Shown: piece after piece, positions 54,968 through 64,000 of the stretch
Layout of the letters: each line of letters starts with the position of its first letter
Position numbering within the stretch: position 1 is the first letter of the stretch
The notes under the pieces: model-generated
The model's input: the letters and a program-made list of their open reading frames with translations, nothing else
What the model was told of the DNA's origin: nothing
The model's database searches: none
Assembly (NCBI GenBank): GCA_905479015.1
Contig: CAJQKV010000022.1
Coordinates: 1 to 64,000 of the forward strand
Direction: 5' to 3'
Length of the DNA: 64,000 nucleotides
From: an uncultured Cyclobacteriaceae bacterium
Lineage (GTDB): Bacteria > Bacteroidota > Bacteroidia > Cytophagales > Cyclobacteriaceae
Made by a program: the position numbers and the translations under genes

Positions 54968-56616
54968 TCGTTTGCTTCAGGCTGCCATCCAGGGCCTCTG
55001 ACAAATCTGCCCGGTTTGGCGCCGGTAGGTTCACCGTTTTCGATTACTTGAATCCCGTTGACCCAGACTTGACTTACACCCAACGCATACTGATGAGGAT
55101 CTTCAAAGGTCGCTTGGTCACGTACTTCTGCTGGATCAAAGACGACAAGGTCCGCGAAATTTCCCACTTGGAGCGCTCCTCTTTTTTGGATTTTTAAATT
55201 GGCTGCAGGAAAGGAAGTCAACCTTCTGATGCCCTCTGCCAGGGTAATGACTTTTTCATCTCGAGCATATTTCCCTAAAACCCGAATAAAAGCGCCATAG
55301 GCACGAGGATGGGTGCTTTGCTTCAAAAATATTCCTTCATTGGTGAAAGAACCGGCATCTGAACAAAAACTGACCCAAGGTTTGGCCATCTTTTTAGCTA
55401 TATTTTCTTCTGACATAGAAAAATATACTACCTGTATCCGACTGTCATCTTCTACGATCAAGTCTACCATAGCTTCGGCGGGCGTTTTATTTAAAATCTC
55501 AGCGACTTCATCCAATCGCTTACCTATGTACATACGTAAATCAGGGTTCTTAAAGCCAACAAATAAAATTTTATCTGGGTCGTATTCAAACTTAATGTCT
55601 TTTAAAATCTTCTTGCGTAGAGATTTATCAGCCAATCTTTCTATGGTTTTAGGTATGCCCCCTTCCCTCACCCACTCAGGCAATTGGACATGTAATCCAG
55701 TAGACGAGGCGGGGTAGGTATAAATATCTGCCGTGATCTTCAATCCTTCCGCTCGAGCCGACTCGATCAAGTCAAAGGCAGTATCTAATTTGGGCCAATA
55801 GGCCTTGCCAGAAGCTTTCAAATGATAGATCTCAGCAGCAATATCCGCTTCCTTGGCTATCGTGATGAGCTCTTCGATGGATTCCAACAAGTACTCCCCT
55901 TCATCCCGGATATGGGAAATATACATACCCCCATGTTTAGCGGCTGTTTTGGAAAGGGCAATCAATTCTGCCGTATTAGCATAGCGACTGGGTGCATAAA
56001 GTAAAGAAGAGGAGATACCCATGGCTCCCATGGCCATCTCTCGATCCAACAAATTAGTCATTTCTTCCATTTCTTCAGATGTCGCCGTGCGCTGATCATA
56101 GCCCATGACATACCTTCTCAACGTTGCATTTCCAACAAAAGAGGCAAGGTTCGTCGCCACTCCCCGAGATTCCATATACTCCATATAGCCTCCCAATGTT
56201 TGCCACTCAACGTCATATTTAATGTTCCCTTGGGCTGATTCCTCTTCTTCGATCATTTGATCACTCCAAGGCCCCATGCTGGAACCTTCACCCAAAACTT
56301 CAAGAGTTACTCCCTGCCTGAGGTCACTCTGAGACCTGCCGTCCTCGATCAAGGTCTCATTGGCCCAGCTTAACATGTTAATGAAACCCGGTGCCACAGA
56401 CAGATCTTTTGCATCAAATTCAACGTTCCCTAAATCTCTAGATAAATCCCCCATCGCAGCAATCGTATCCCCAGAAACTGCCAAATCTCCCGCATAAGGG
56501 GTATTCCCAGATCCATCATAGATCATGGCATTTCTTATGATTAAATCAAATTGTCGAGATTTGGATTGACAACTCCAAATAATAACTGTCACAAAAATCA
56601 AATACAACACCTTCAT
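54964..56616 (-). CDS. D-aminoacylase-like lipoprotein lacking the HxH motif
   Basis: 550 residues. Lipobox VIIWSC-Q (C16) makes it a lipoprotein. The amidohydrolase fold has FDLIIRNAMIYDGSGNTPY, the His ligands YISHIRDEG and IYHLKASG, and the catalytic Asp in FCSDAGS. The family motif PGFIDxHTH is PGFINMLSW here, so both HxH histidines are missing (L82 and W84), and the Cys of VGNCG is replaced (GEGSS with E110). Such proteins form a recognisable subfamily of N-acyl-D-amino acid deacylases, as I recall. A one-metal enzyme is likely. It is convergent with the Tat aminotransferase gene. Confidence 0.87.
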   Translation of the reverse strand: MKVLYLIFVTVIIWSCQSKSRQFDLIIRNAMIYDGSGNTPYAGDLAVSGDTIAAMGDLSRDLGNVEFDAKDLSVAPGFINMLSWANETLIEDGRSQSDLRQGVTLEVLGEGSSMGPWSDQMIEEEESAQGNIKYDVEWQTLGGYMEYMESRGVATNLASFVGNATLRRYVMGYDQRTATSEEMEEMTNLLDREMAMGAMGISSSLLYAPSRYANTAELIALSKTAAKHGGMYISHIRDEGEYLLESIEELITIAKEADIAAEIYHLKASGKAYWPKLDTAFDLIESARAEGLKITADIYTYPASSTGLHVQLPEWVREGGIPKTIERLADKSLRKKILKDIKFEYDPDKILFVGFKNPDLRMYIGKRLDEVAEILNKTPAEAMVDLIVEDDSRIQVVYFSMSEENIAKKMAKPWVSFCSDAGSFTNEGIFLKQSTHPRAYGAFIRVLGKYARDEKVITLAEGIRRLTSFPAANLKIQKRGALQVGNFADLVVFDPAEVRDQATFEDPHQYALGVSQVWVNGIQVIENGEPTGAKPGRFVRGPGWQPEAND

Positions 56617-56799
56617 ATACTTCAGTTTAGCCTAAAGGCAATATAATGAATATTCACAATAACTACCTCCCATGAAGCATCGTAGAGATCTGACCTTATT
56701 GAAACCCTCAGCTCATCACACTCCTCAACCATTGATATAGACTTGTTACCTATATTGGGATCAAATGGTTAGATTAAGCTTTTCAAAAAATTATTCAAT

Positions 56800-59583
56800 A
56801 TGAACGCACAACGATTTAGCCTAGGTTTGATTTTCATCACTCTTGCCCTTATCACAGAACTCAAAGCGCAGAAAAAAATACTGGATCATACCGCTTATGA
56901 CACTTGGCAGTTTATTAAAAAACAATCCATCAGTAATGATGGGAAATGGATTACTTATGCCCTAGAAAAAAACAGCATTTCTGATCCCCTCGTCAAATTA
57001 TCAGACTTTGAAGGCGCAGAAGCACGCTCCTATCCCAGAGGTACAAACCCTAAATTCAGTTTTGATGGCACCCATCTCTTTTTCAATATACAACCCGCTA
57101 TAGATGACGTCAATCAACTCAAACGTATCAAAACCAAAGAAGAAGATCTTCCCCTTGATACACTCGGTATTTATAATGTAAATACAGAGACGTTATCTAA
57201 AATCCCACATCTCATCTCCTATAAAATCCCTGAAAAATGGTCTGATTGGCTGGTTTATCAGCACAAAACTCCTCAAGATACTTCACTGAAAAAAGCAAAA
57301 AAAATCAGTAAGAAGACGGGTTATGAACTCATCATCGGAAACCTCATCGATACCGCCCGTTATAAATACCCTTTTGTGAAGGAATACACCTTATCTGAAA
57401 AAGGGGGAAAAATTGCATTTACCTCCTCTGGAGATGATGCTGAATTTCAATCCGGCGTATATGTCTTTGATACGCAAAAGCAGTCTATTCAGTCGATCTA
57501 TGTATCAAAAGGGATTTTTAAATCCCTGAAATGGGATGAAGCCGGGCAGCACTTAAGCTTTGTTTCAGATCTTGATACGACCCAATCATTAAATAGATAT
57601 TTTAACCTTCACTTATGGTCCATAGGCGATGATACGGCCGAGACTATTCTTACAGCTAGGGATGAGTATCTTGAAAAAACCTATTTGGTCAGCGAGCATA
57701 GTCCCCTTGAATTTTCTAAAAACGGATCGCTACTCTATTTTGGAAAATCATTGCCTGTCCTGCAGGCAGATACCTCCCTACTCGAACATGAAATTGTAAA
57801 AGTTGAGGTATGGACGTACAGAGATGAGAGGCTTTATACGCAACAGGAAATTGAGAAGGAAAAAGATCAAAAGGCCTCTTTTTTGAGTGCTTATGATTTG
57901 ACTTCCAAAAAATTCATGACTTTGGGTACTGAAAATATCCCCCACGTTGATAAAAGTGATGAAGGCAATGGTGTTCATCTGATCGGCTATAATGAAAAAC
58001 CTTATCTTAAATCTATTTCTTGGGAAGGATCTCCAAGTCCTGCCGATATCTATGCCCTCCGCACGACTACAGGAACTTCAGAAAAAATTGCTGAAAAAAT
58101 TCATGCCCGACCTAAAATGTCACCCTTAGGCAATTATGCCTATTGGTATGATCCGATGGATTCCGCATGGTTTACTTATTCGTTTTTGAAGGATCAAATC
58201 AACAAAATCACTGATCATACGGCAGTTGATTTTTTTAATGAGGAGCATGATACGCCCAATATGCCACGTGCCTACGGCCTGATGAGCTGGAGTCAAGATG
58301 ATAAAAAAATGTTGATCTATGATCGATATGATATCTGGGAAGTTGATCCTGAAGGCATACTCAAATCCATACGCATTACTCCTGAGGGTCGTAAAAATCA
58401 ACAAAAATACAGATACATAAAATTAAAAAAGGAGGAACGATTCATTGAAAAAAATCAAACATTGCTCCTTCATGCCTTCAATGAAGTGGATAAAACAGAA
58501 GGAATATATTCCTTAAAATACAGCCCCGGTGCACGGTTGAACATGTTGACCTCAGGTCCCTCTCAATATCGCAGTATACAGCAAGCCCAAGAAGGAAAAG
58601 AACTGATCTTTACCCAAGCAAACTTCAGTACTTTTCCAGATATTAAAAGTACCCGTTCCTTCAAAAAAATAAATACCATCAGCCAGGCAAATCCTCAGCA
58701 GAATACCTATAATTGGGGAACCGCTGAACTCTACCACTGGACTTCTCTGGACGGTCAACCACTTGAAGGATTACTCATCAAACCTGAGAACTTTGACCCC
58801 TCCAAAAAATATCCCATGATCGTCAACTTCTACGAGCAAAGTTCAGATAACTTATATAGACACCATGCCCCTAATCCAGGTAGATCTACCATTAATTACA
58901 GCTTTTATGCATCAAGGGGTTATCTTATCTTCAATCCAAATATTCATTACCGGACAGGATATCCGGGTGAGAGTGCTTATAACAGTGTAATTCCAGGGGT
59001 AACCTCTCTCATTGATCAAGGATTTGTAGATCCCGATCACATCGGCATCCAAGGACATAGTTGGGGGGGCTATCAAATTGCTCATATCGTGACAAAAACA
59101 GATTTATTCAAATGCGCAGAAGCCGGTGCACCCGTACCCAACATGATCAGTGCCTATGGAGGCATCAGATGGTGGACAGGCTTAAGCAGGATGTTTCAGT
59201 ATGAACGCACTCAAAGTCGTATTGGTGGGACTCTATGGGAATATCCGTTGAGATACATTGAAAATTCTCCCATATTTTTTGTTGATAAAATAAATACCCC
59301 TATTTTGATCATGCATAATGACGCCGATGGTCATGTCCCTTGGTATCAAGGGATTGAATTTTTTGTCTCCTTAAGAAGACTCAATAAACCCTCTTGGCTT
59401 TTGAATTATCAAGGGGAGCCCCATTGGCCGCTTAAACTCCAAAACAGAATAGACTTTAATATCAGAATGGCACAATATTTCGATTACTATCTCAAAGATG
59501 CTCCTATGCCCAAATGGATGCTCAAAGGAATCCCTGCCACTGAGCTGGGCATAAATAACAATTTAGAATTGATGGATCAATAG
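56800..59583 (+). CDS. S9 family (prolyl oligopeptidase) serine peptidase
   Basis: 927 residues with a signal peptide (1-23, ending LKA-Q). A long beta-propeller N-terminal part and a C-terminal alpha/beta hydrolase domain hold the triad: S754 in GHSWGGYQ, an Asp of HNDADGHVPW (D841 or D843), and H875 in GEPHWP. It cleaves short peptides, probably after proline or with dipeptidyl specificity, in the periplasm. recQ follows after five bases, suggesting co-transcription without an obvious functional link. Confidence 0.92.
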   Translation: MNAQRFSLGLIFITLALITELKAQKKILDHTAYDTWQFIKKQSISNDGKWITYALEKNSISDPLVKLSDFEGAEARSYPRGTNPKFSFDGTHLFFNIQPAIDDVNQLKRIKTKEEDLPLDTLGIYNVNTETLSKIPHLISYKIPEKWSDWLVYQHKTPQDTSLKKAKKISKKTGYELIIGNLIDTARYKYPFVKEYTLSEKGGKIAFTSSGDDAEFQSGVYVFDTQKQSIQSIYVSKGIFKSLKWDEAGQHLSFVSDLDTTQSLNRYFNLHLWSIGDDTAETILTARDEYLEKTYLVSEHSPLEFSKNGSLLYFGKSLPVLQADTSLLEHEIVKVEVWTYRDERLYTQQEIEKEKDQKASFLSAYDLTSKKFMTLGTENIPHVDKSDEGNGVHLIGYNEKPYLKSISWEGSPSPADIYALRTTTGTSEKIAEKIHARPKMSPLGNYAYWYDPMDSAWFTYSFLKDQINKITDHTAVDFFNEEHDTPNMPRAYGLMSWSQDDKKMLIYDRYDIWEVDPEGILKSIRITPEGRKNQQKYRYIKLKKEERFIEKNQTLLLHAFNEVDKTEGIYSLKYSPGARLNMLTSGPSQYRSIQQAQEGKELIFTQANFSTFPDIKSTRSFKKINTISQANPQQNTYNWGTAELYHWTSLDGQPLEGLLIKPENFDPSKKYPMIVNFYEQSSDNLYRHHAPNPGRSTINYSFYASRGYLIFNPNIHYRTGYPGESAYNSVIPGVTSLIDQGFVDPDHIGIQGHSWGGYQIAHIVTKTDLFKCAEAGAPVPNMISAYGGIRWWTGLSRMFQYERTQSRIGGTLWEYPLRYIENSPIFFVDKINTPILIMHNDADGHVPWYQGIEFFVSLRRLNKPSWLLNYQGEPHWPLKLQNRIDFNIRMAQYFDYYLKDAPMPKWMLKGIPATELGINNNLELMDQ

Positions 59584-59588
59584 ATACT

Positions 59589-61700
59589 ATGAACACAGCT
59601 GAATTGCCTTTGAAATTACTCAAAGAATATTTTGGGTATGATACCTTCAGGGGACATCAACAGGACATCATCAAGCGTACCCTTGAGGGTCATGACAGCT
59701 TAGTGATTATGCCGACAGGAGCGGGCAAATCGATCTGCTATCAGCTCCCCGCACTGATGCTTAAAGGAACTGTGATCGTAATCTCACCTCTTATTGCACT
59801 AATGCAAGATCAAGTGGCTGCCCTGACAACTGCGGGTATCGCTGCTGCAGCCTTGCACAGCAATCAAAACGACACCGCCACCAAAGAAATTCTTAACGAT
59901 TTTAAAGACGGAACCTTAAAACTCCTGTATGTCTCTCCAGAAAAAGCGGTAAGTAAGGATTTTCAAGAACAGATAGATCTTCAAAAGATCTCATTGATCG
60001 CCATTGATGAGGCCCATTGTGTTTCGGTCTGGGGCAATGATTTTAGGCCTGAATATACTGAGCTGGTTCATCTCATTAATAAAAGTAACGTACCCCACAT
60101 TGCTTTAACGGCAACAGCGGACAAAGCGACAAGACAAGATATTGCTCAAAAACTAGGTCTTAAATCTGCAAAAACTTTTTTATCAAGTTTTGAGAGAACT
60201 AATATCAATATCAATGTGCAGCCAGGGCAAAACAGAATCGAAACCATCATCGATTATGTAGGCGCACACGCTGGAGACTCCGGTATCATCTATTGCCTCA
60301 GTAAAAAATCTACTGAAAAAATAGCCAAAAAATTACAAGAAAAGAGTATTAAAAGTGGCTTTTACCATGCAGGAATGTCAGGTGAAAGTCGTCAAAAAGT
60401 GCAACAAGCTTTTCAATCTGATGAATTAACGGTCATCTGCGCCACCATCGCTTTTGGTATGGGGATCGATAAATCAAATATCCGATATGTCATCCACTAC
60501 AACCTCCCCAAAAACATCGAGAGCTATTATCAAGAAATTGGCCGTGCCGGTAGAGATGGAAATGCAGCAAGCACCTTGCTCTTTTTTAGCTTAGCTGATG
60601 CCAAAATACTCAGACAATTTATTGATCAAAGTACCGCTAGTGAAGACTTCAAAATGATTCAAAGAACCAAACTCAATAGAATGATTGAGTTTGGTCAGGC
60701 CAGCAGCTGCAGGACCAATTTTATATTGAGTTATTTTGGTGAACATCGGAGAACCCCGTGCGGACATTGTGACAATTGTCTCCATCCTCCCAAGTTTTTC
60801 GATGGCACCATCATCGCCCAGAAAGCCTTATCCGCGGCAAAAAGACTTAATGAGGGAGTAGCCATCAATGCCTTAGTGGATGTCTTGAGAGGATCCCAAT
60901 CATCAGAAATACGCCGCAAAGGCTACGATCAGATCAAAACCTTTGGAAGTATTACAGACCTCAAAAGAGAAGATCTGATTCAATTTATAGGTCAACTCAT
61001 CAATCAAGGTTATTTTGAAATAGACTTTACCCATTATAACAAGCTCACCATTACGCCACTTGGATCTGATGTACTTTATAAAGACGCCACGGTATCCTTA
61101 ACAGCAACCATTGATCGCGAAGCAAAAACACCCGCCGTAAATAAAAAAGAGCATTATGAGACCGGCCTTTTTGAGGTATTAAAAGCACTTCGCCTCAGAT
61201 TAGCAAAAGAGGCCAATCTTCCCGCCTACGCCATTTTCAATGACAATACCTTGAAAGAGATGAGTCGCGTAAAACCCCTCTTCGAAAAAGACCTGCTAGA
61301 CATTTCAGGAGTCGGAAAACATAAAATAAGTCATTATGGTTCTCATTTCCTTGAAGCCATCAGGGCATTCAATCAAAAAAAAATAGTGCCACTTTCTGTC
61401 AAGGGAGAAACTTATATAAAAACCCTAGGGATGCTCCAGACCCATCGTTCGATAGCCGAGATAGCAACCGAGCGATCTTTAAGTGAAAACACCATTTATG
61501 ATCACATCAATCATTTATATCTCAACCATGAGCCGATAAATATCAGCCAATTCGTCTCTTCAGAGGAAATCAATAAAATCACCAGTACCTGGTATAAATT
61601 AAAGAAAACTGAAGAAATTAAACTTCTTTTTCAGGCCCTAGATGAAAAAATAAATTATGGGAAAATAAAACTGGCCTTATCCTTCATCAAGAGAAGCTAA
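59589..61700 (+). CDS. recQ: ATP-dependent DNA helicase RecQ
   Basis: 703 residues. Walker A MPTGAGKSICYQLP with K47, IDEAHCVSVWGNDFRPEY (family loop, normally QWGHDF), motif VI QEIGRAGRDG. The zinc-binding C-terminal RQC has CRTNFILSYFGEHRRTPCGH and CDNC. An HRDC domain (about 525-595) and a final HTH_40-type domain (about 600-700: HRSIAEIATERSLSENTIYDH) follow. It unwinds branched DNA during recombination repair. The HTH_40 tail is typical of Bacteroidota RecQ. Confidence 0.95.
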   Translation: MNTAELPLKLLKEYFGYDTFRGHQQDIIKRTLEGHDSLVIMPTGAGKSICYQLPALMLKGTVIVISPLIALMQDQVAALTTAGIAAAALHSNQNDTATKEILNDFKDGTLKLLYVSPEKAVSKDFQEQIDLQKISLIAIDEAHCVSVWGNDFRPEYTELVHLINKSNVPHIALTATADKATRQDIAQKLGLKSAKTFLSSFERTNININVQPGQNRIETIIDYVGAHAGDSGIIYCLSKKSTEKIAKKLQEKSIKSGFYHAGMSGESRQKVQQAFQSDELTVICATIAFGMGIDKSNIRYVIHYNLPKNIESYYQEIGRAGRDGNAASTLLFFSLADAKILRQFIDQSTASEDFKMIQRTKLNRMIEFGQASSCRTNFILSYFGEHRRTPCGHCDNCLHPPKFFDGTIIAQKALSAAKRLNEGVAINALVDVLRGSQSSEIRRKGYDQIKTFGSITDLKREDLIQFIGQLINQGYFEIDFTHYNKLTITPLGSDVLYKDATVSLTATIDREAKTPAVNKKEHYETGLFEVLKALRLRLAKEANLPAYAIFNDNTLKEMSRVKPLFEKDLLDISGVGKHKISHYGSHFLEAIRAFNQKKIVPLSVKGETYIKTLGMLQTHRSIAEIATERSLSENTIYDHINHLYLNHEPINISQFVSSEEINKITSTWYKLKKTEEIKLLFQALDEKINYGKIKLALSFIKRS

Positions 61701-61864
61701 GATCCATTGTCCTTTTACTTAACCCTACTGTCACAAAATCCCTGATTTTACTTAATTCATGCTTCACTGATGATTTGTTTCTAACAAAAAATCATTTTTT
61801 GTTTAATTTTAAAAAAAATCAACAATCTAAAAAATCGAAATATCAATTATTTAAGTTCATTAAC

Positions 61865-61872
61865 TATCTTTA
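61865..61872 (+). promoter_or_regulatory. Possible -7 element of the His-rich gene
   Basis: TATCTTTA, one mismatch from TAnnTTTG, 26 bases before the start codon at 61899. No TTTG at -33, so weak. Confidence 0.25.
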
Positions 61873-61898
61873 CTTGATAAAAGTAGCCGTCTTAAACT

Positions 61899-62453
61899 AT
61901 GAAAAAGTTATTGTTTTTTTTACTGATCTGCGTTGTTTTTTTAAACAAGGGACAAACGCAAGAAAATATAGAGGCTCCCGTAGAGGATACCTTGACTGTT
62001 GTTCAGCATCTGGATCAACTCACGTTACTTTGGGATGTAGAGTCTATAGAATTAAAAACTTATCAAGGTTTGAGAAAGTTCTGCCGCTCTACAGCATATA
62101 GAAATTCCATCACAGAAATGCTCGAAAGTATGCACCATTATGATTCGGTACTTTATGATATGGCCATTGAAGCCTCAAAGCAGAAGCATGCACACATGAA
62201 ACACCTTATTCATGAGCTTGAATCATTTGAATCCCATTATGGAGTGAAGCAATTCATGAATCATTTGAAAGAAGAATGTCAGGCACAATCAGATTTAGAA
62301 AGGCATAAAAAAGATTACAAAAAAGACAATGGTGACGAATCCTATGACAGCAAAGTATATGTCGTTGAGTTGGAACTTCAAAAATACGTCAAACATTTGA
62401 CCCACCGGATTGATCGATTAGATAAGCATGTGCACCATTTAATCAAAGAATAA
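61899..62453 (+). CDS. His-rich secreted hypothetical protein
   Basis: 184 residues with a signal peptide (1-20, ending GQT-Q). The mature part is mostly helical and carries 15 His, clustered in MHHYD, KHAHMKHLIHE and KHVHHLIKE, plus two Cys. Not recognised. The paired His suggest metal binding, but this is inference. It stands alone between recQ and a T9SS surface protein gene. Confidence 0.7.
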   Translation: MKKLLFFLLICVVFLNKGQTQENIEAPVEDTLTVVQHLDQLTLLWDVESIELKTYQGLRKFCRSTAYRNSITEMLESMHHYDSVLYDMAIEASKQKHAHMKHLIHELESFESHYGVKQFMNHLKEECQAQSDLERHKKDYKKDNGDESYDSKVYVVELELQKYVKHLTHRIDRLDKHVHHLIKE

Positions 62454-62754
62454 AGTGTCCTAGCTTTATTAAGGTCTACATAGGCTGCCGATCTTAATTT
62501 TTTTAAATTCATATCTAAATATCGATTGATCCAAGAATATTTCTGTTTTAGAGCGCTAAGATGTTTTAAAGATCATGAACTTCTATCAACACATGGCTTA
62601 AAGTCAATTCAGATAAGAATTCTTGGTGTATTCAGTCGCCAGTCAATTGCCCTATTCCCGATTTAATCTTACCTAGATCAACTACAGGTTCTTAACCCAT
62701 CAGCAAGTCTAGCTAATGGCTAGAAAGCAATTCCTCTGATTGAGTATGGAGACG
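62454..62754. other. Spacer with no gene
   Basis: 301 bases between the convergent His-rich protein gene and T9SS gene. I see no open frame, T-run terminator or repeat in it. Confidence 0.45.
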
Positions 62755-64000
62755 TTAATGATGTATGATGATAAACCTTCGGGGCTTCCAGAGATATCTA
62801 TCATGAAACAACTGGATGAAGTATACACCTGCTGGTAGATGGGCCACATTGATCATGAGTTCTTCTTCATTTTTCCTCACCCAACCTGTCAAACGTTGAA
62901 TGCCGTTCTGATCAAACAAAATCCACTCAGTCTCTGCGCGTAGGGGCATCTCAAATAACAATCTAAATACATGATCTGCCGGGTTAGGGAACAGACTAAA
63001 CTGTGTCCCAAGGACTCCCTCATTTTCTATGCCGGTCACATTTTCTTTATCATCTAAGTCCATAAAGGCTACTTGATAAATATCCTTGGTCACCTCATTT
63101 TGAATCATTACAATTACTCTGAGTTGCGTAGGATCATAAAATCCTTCTGGCGTCCACTCTACAGATTCAGTAAATTCTTCATTGACTTCAAATGGTCTCT
63201 TTTTAATAATTCCTGAGGCATTTGGTAAGATTTTTCTAAGTACATTTCTGATGGTATCTGTCGTTGCATATACCCCAAAATCATTTTCAGGAACAATGGC
63301 CTTTTCAACTATAAAGAATCTAATCGAGAGTTCTGTTTCTGGATCTGGTAATTCAATCAAAGAGGTAAATTTAGCCGTTAATGACAACTTTGAATTGGGC
63401 TCTTCTGAGTCTTCAGATAACTCAATCTTAAAATCTGGCCTACTTAATTCCTTTTGATCCAACTGACTTTTATCCCATCCTAAAACATCCTCATTAGAAG
63501 GATTGGCAATGACTTCACCATTAAGCACACTGGTAGGTATTTCATTGATACTATAATAGGATCTTCTGGCATCAGGATCAATCTTATTCCTTGTATAAAT
63601 TATATCTTCATTTATATCTATTCCATCTTGGTAGATATTGGTCACATAATTGATCCAAAGACTACCTTCATCCATTTGACGAATACGGTCATAAATGGCG
63701 TTATCCGCGCTCTTACTCTCGTCTTGCAACATAGATCCAAAAGTTTCAACCAAAACGATACGCTCTCTATCATAAATACTGAAATTATCAAAAGCAAACC
63801 CTTCAAGATCCTCTCCATTCTGGTTTACTTTCTGACCCGTCATAGAGCCCAATGCAAATCTAAATCTGATTTCTGACCAGCTTTCTTTGGGAATGATGTA
63901 ATTGCCCTCATCGTCCTTAATATCAATTTTATGCGCCGCCAATTTCCATACTCCTTCGGTACTCGTATTCCAGCCATAAACCCCAGCATTGTATGCCGAT
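62755..64000 (-). CDS. T9SS type A sorting-domain surface protein (partial, 5' end outside window)
   Basis: The frame stays open to the right window edge (SAYNAGVYGWNTSTEGVWKL at the edge), so this is only the C-terminal 414 or so residues. The C-terminal 70 residues hold a type IX secretion sorting domain: FSLFPNPADHVFRLLF, ILFDQNGIQRLTGW, LPAGVYFIQLF and a basic end. It is exported through T9SS and attached or released at the surface. The segment with IRFRFALGSM, then EGFAFDNFSIYDR resembles the laminin-G/MAM-like binding modules seen in secreted peptidases, but any catalytic part is outside the window. The internal TTG at 63942 is not the real start. Confidence 0.88.
   Translation of the reverse strand, partial: SAYNAGVYGWNTSTEGVWKLAAHKIDIKDDEGNYIIPKESWSEIRFRFALGSMTGQKVNQNGEDLEGFAFDNFSIYDRERIVLVETFGSMLQDESKSADNAIYDRIRQMDEGSLWINYVTNIYQDGIDINEDIIYTRNKIDPDARRSYYSINEIPTSVLNGEVIANPSNEDVLGWDKSQLDQKELSRPDFKIELSEDSEEPNSKLSLTAKFTSLIELPDPETELSIRFFIVEKAIVPENDFGVYATTDTIRNVLRKILPNASGIIKKRPFEVNEEFTESVEWTPEGFYDPTQLRVIVMIQNEVTKDIYQVAFMDLDDKENVTGIENEGVLGTQFSLFPNPADHVFRLLFEMPLRAETEWILFDQNGIQRLTGWVRKNEEELMINVAHLPAGVYFIQLFHDRYLWKPRRFIIIHH

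Noticed and set aside
55313-55717. 134-codon frame opposite the deacylase-like gene
   Set aside because: Fully inside a supported gene; no recognisable domain.
61775-62101. 108-codon frame overlapping the His-rich protein gene
   Set aside because: Composition is unlike a protein (K/N/F-rich leader) and the His-rich frame has a proper signal peptide.

Overview
The window looks like chromosome from a free-living member of the Bacteroidota, probably Saprospira-like, although the exact family is inferred. Supporting evidence is the set of Bacteroidota hallmarks: TonB-dependent receptors with carboxypeptidase-like or STN domains, an ECF sigma/FecR pair, a DUF4249 lipoprotein, type III glutamine synthetase, GldA/GldF/GldG gliding-type ABC proteins, a type IX secretion C-terminal sorting domain, and promoters of the Bacteroidota TTTG-N19/20-TAnnTTTG type. 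No rRNA, CRISPR array, insertion sequence or integrase was seen. The base composition is moderately AT-rich throughout.

Layout. 1-2030 looks like the end of an integrated element: a protein with phage-type polymerase palm motifs and an excisionase-like HTH protein, lying against the 3' end of a tRNA-Glu(UUC) gene. 2.5-10.2 kb holds housekeeping genes (gap, yebC, a DMT transporter, a LolD-type ATPase, sucC) and one TonB receptor broken by a frameshift near its 3' end. 10.4-19.9 kb holds a secreted M20 amidohydrolase, a large BNR/sortilin-like secreted protein, arsC-like, hslV, the pyruvate dehydrogenase E2 gene, a YheT-type hydrolase and an SRAP-family protein that lacks its catalytic residues. 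20-25.2 kb is a minus-strand unit: a lipoprotein with Cys-bracketed repeats, then an ECF sigma factor, FecR and a TonB receptor, with a consensus promoter at the head. 25.4-38.7 kb holds fabH, a secreted MORN-repeat protein, glnN (GSIII), a GH130-like lipoprotein, a TonB receptor/DUF4249 pair, rsmE, a TlpA-like thioredoxin, glycerate kinase and a SixA-like phosphatase.

38.7-47.3 kb holds topA, a rhodanese lipoprotein, dnaN, and an overlapping gldA-gldF-gldG-DUF4340 cluster. 47.4-56.6 kb holds an FMN reductase, a second BNR protein with a small membrane protein, a quinone oxidoreductase, a DUF2214 protein, a QueD homologue, a Tat-exported HisC-like aminotransferase and a convergent D-aminoacylase-like lipoprotein. 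56.8-64 kb holds an S9 peptidase followed five bases later by recQ, a His-rich secreted protein of unknown function, and the 3' part of a T9SS-sorted surface protein that runs off the window.

The common theme of the accessory genes is the cell surface and periplasm: import through TonB receptors, cleavage of peptides or acyl-amino acids (M20, S9, D-aminoacylase-like), and large secreted beta-propellers. The observations most worth following are the DxxGR/HD polymerase-like protein beside the tRNA, the SRAP protein lacking Cys2, Glu and His, the three-repeat Cys-bracketed lipoprotein in the sigma/anti-sigma operon, and the deacylase-like protein without its HxH motif.
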